From Anaerolinea sp. (GTDB taxonomy: Bacteria; Chloroflexota; Anaerolineae; Anaerolineales; Anaerolineaceae), in assembly GCA_029975965.1 (NCBI GenBank), contig JARKOV010000179.1:1-5421 (forward strand): DNA of 5,421 nucleotides, written 5' to 3'. Made by a program: the position numbers and the translations under genes. This document shows positions 4,960 through 5,421 of the stretch, piece after piece (within the stretch, counting starts at the first letter, position 1; each line of letters opens with the position of its first letter). The notes beneath the pieces were generated by a model that worked only from the letters and a program-made list of their open reading frames with translations, ran no database searches and was not told the origin of the DNA.

Positions 4960-5421
4960 CTACTCGGGGAAATTCCCGATCACCTGCTCGATGCTCTCTA
5001 GCACCTCGTCGTTCATGCGCGGTTCAAGGTCGGCGGCGCCCAGGTTCTCGTCCAGTTGCTCCAGGCTCGAAGCGCCGGTGATCACGCTGGCGACCTCTTT
5101 GCGGCGCAAGACCCAGGCGATGGCCAGTTGCGAGGTGGTCGCGCCCACTTCGTCCGCCAGGGCGGTGAGCTGCCGGACGATCTGGATGCGCTCGGGGGTG
5201 ATGCGATCGCGCATCCAGGCCATACTCTCCATCGCCGCCCGGCTGCCCGCCGGGATGCCCTCGTTGTATTTCCCCGACAGGATGCCGTAGTACAGCGGGC
5301 TGAAGGTGGTCAGGCCGATCCCCTGTTCGCGGCAGACCGGGGAGAGGAAATTTTCCACGCGCTTGCGGTGGAACATGTTGTACTGCGGCTGCTCCATCGT
5401 CGGGCCGATCAGGTGGTTGGC
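4960..5421 (-). CDS. Aldo/keto reductase family protein, C-terminal part (start outside window)
   Basis: The last 153 residues of an aldo/keto reductase are visible; the frame stays open to the window edge, so the gene begins beyond it. Residues are counted from the edge. Family landmarks are EQPQYNMFHR (10-19), where a Tyr stacks on the nicotinamide, then FSPLYYGILSGKYN (40-53) and SRA (60-62). The C-terminal nucleotide-phosphate-binding region is GASSLEQLDENLGA (116-129), with the usual helix before it (TSQLAIAWVLRR). This is the (alpha/beta)8 barrel NADPH-dependent carbonyl reductase family. The EQPQYN and GKYN spacing most resembles the potassium-channel beta subunit/YghZ-like branch. The catalytic Asp-Tyr-Lys-His tetrad lies in the missing N-terminal half, so activity cannot be judged here. 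The unknown gene follows 19 nt after its stop, implying co-transcription on the - strand. Confidence 0.92.
   Translation of the reverse strand, partial: ANHLIGPTMEQPQYNMFHRKRVENFLSPVCREQGIGLTTFSPLYYGILSGKYNEGIPAGSRAAMESMAWMRDRITPERIQIVRQLTALADEVGATTSQLAIAWVLRRKEVASVITGASSLEQLDENLGAADLEPRMNDEVLESIEQVIGNFPE

Noticed and set aside
4656..5081. A 141-codon + strand open frame opposite the unknown gene and reductase
   Set aside because: It runs antisense across the boundary of the - strand genes, is Arg-rich with no domain, and overlaps the well-supported reductase C-terminus.

Overview
The window is GC-rich, densely coded bacterial DNA. Proteins with these sequence styles recall Chloroflexota (Anaerolineae-like) genomes. 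That assignment rests on memory of similar proteins, not on any search, and is moderate to low confidence. I see no tRNA, rRNA, CRISPR array, insertion sequence, integrase or phage gene.

Layout: (1) 2-940 (+) is the 3' part of a prephenate-dehydrogenase-like (TyrA-fold) oxidoreductase whose N-terminal nucleotide-binding motif lies outside the window. It is followed after 2 nt by (2) a small UPF0213/GIY-YIG domain protein (943-1194). (3) 1195-1328 is the only sizeable non-coding gap on the + strand. It holds a small hairpin after the GIY-YIG stop, a sigma70-like promoter, overlapping inverted repeats around its -10, and a Shine-Dalgarno. (4) 1329-4420 looks like one transcription unit: a purine-type phosphoribosyltransferase (1329-1880), an ABC-2-type ATPase (1893-2663) and its membrane partner (2660-4420, overlapping the ATPase stop by 4 nt). 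(5) On the - strand, converging on this unit, are an unrecognised 160-residue protein (4458-4940) and, upstream of it, the C-terminal part of an aldo/keto reductase (4960 to beyond 5421).

How the parts fit: the ATPase and the 12-helix protein almost certainly form one exporter-like ABC complex of unknown substrate. The phosphoribosyltransferase is probably co-transcribed with it (12-nt gap), but no functional link is evident. A terminator-like hairpin with a short T run at 4512-4532 faces the + strand. It would end the + transcript about 90 nt past the permease stop, inside the coding region of the convergent - strand gene.

I found no clear new multi-gene system. The points most worth a second look are: the TyrA-like enzyme lacking the expected catalytic His; the two-fold internal repeat of the ABC membrane protein; the nested inverted repeats on the -10 of the phosphoribosyltransferase/ABC promoter; the terminator buried in the convergent gene; and the unrecognised 160-residue protein.
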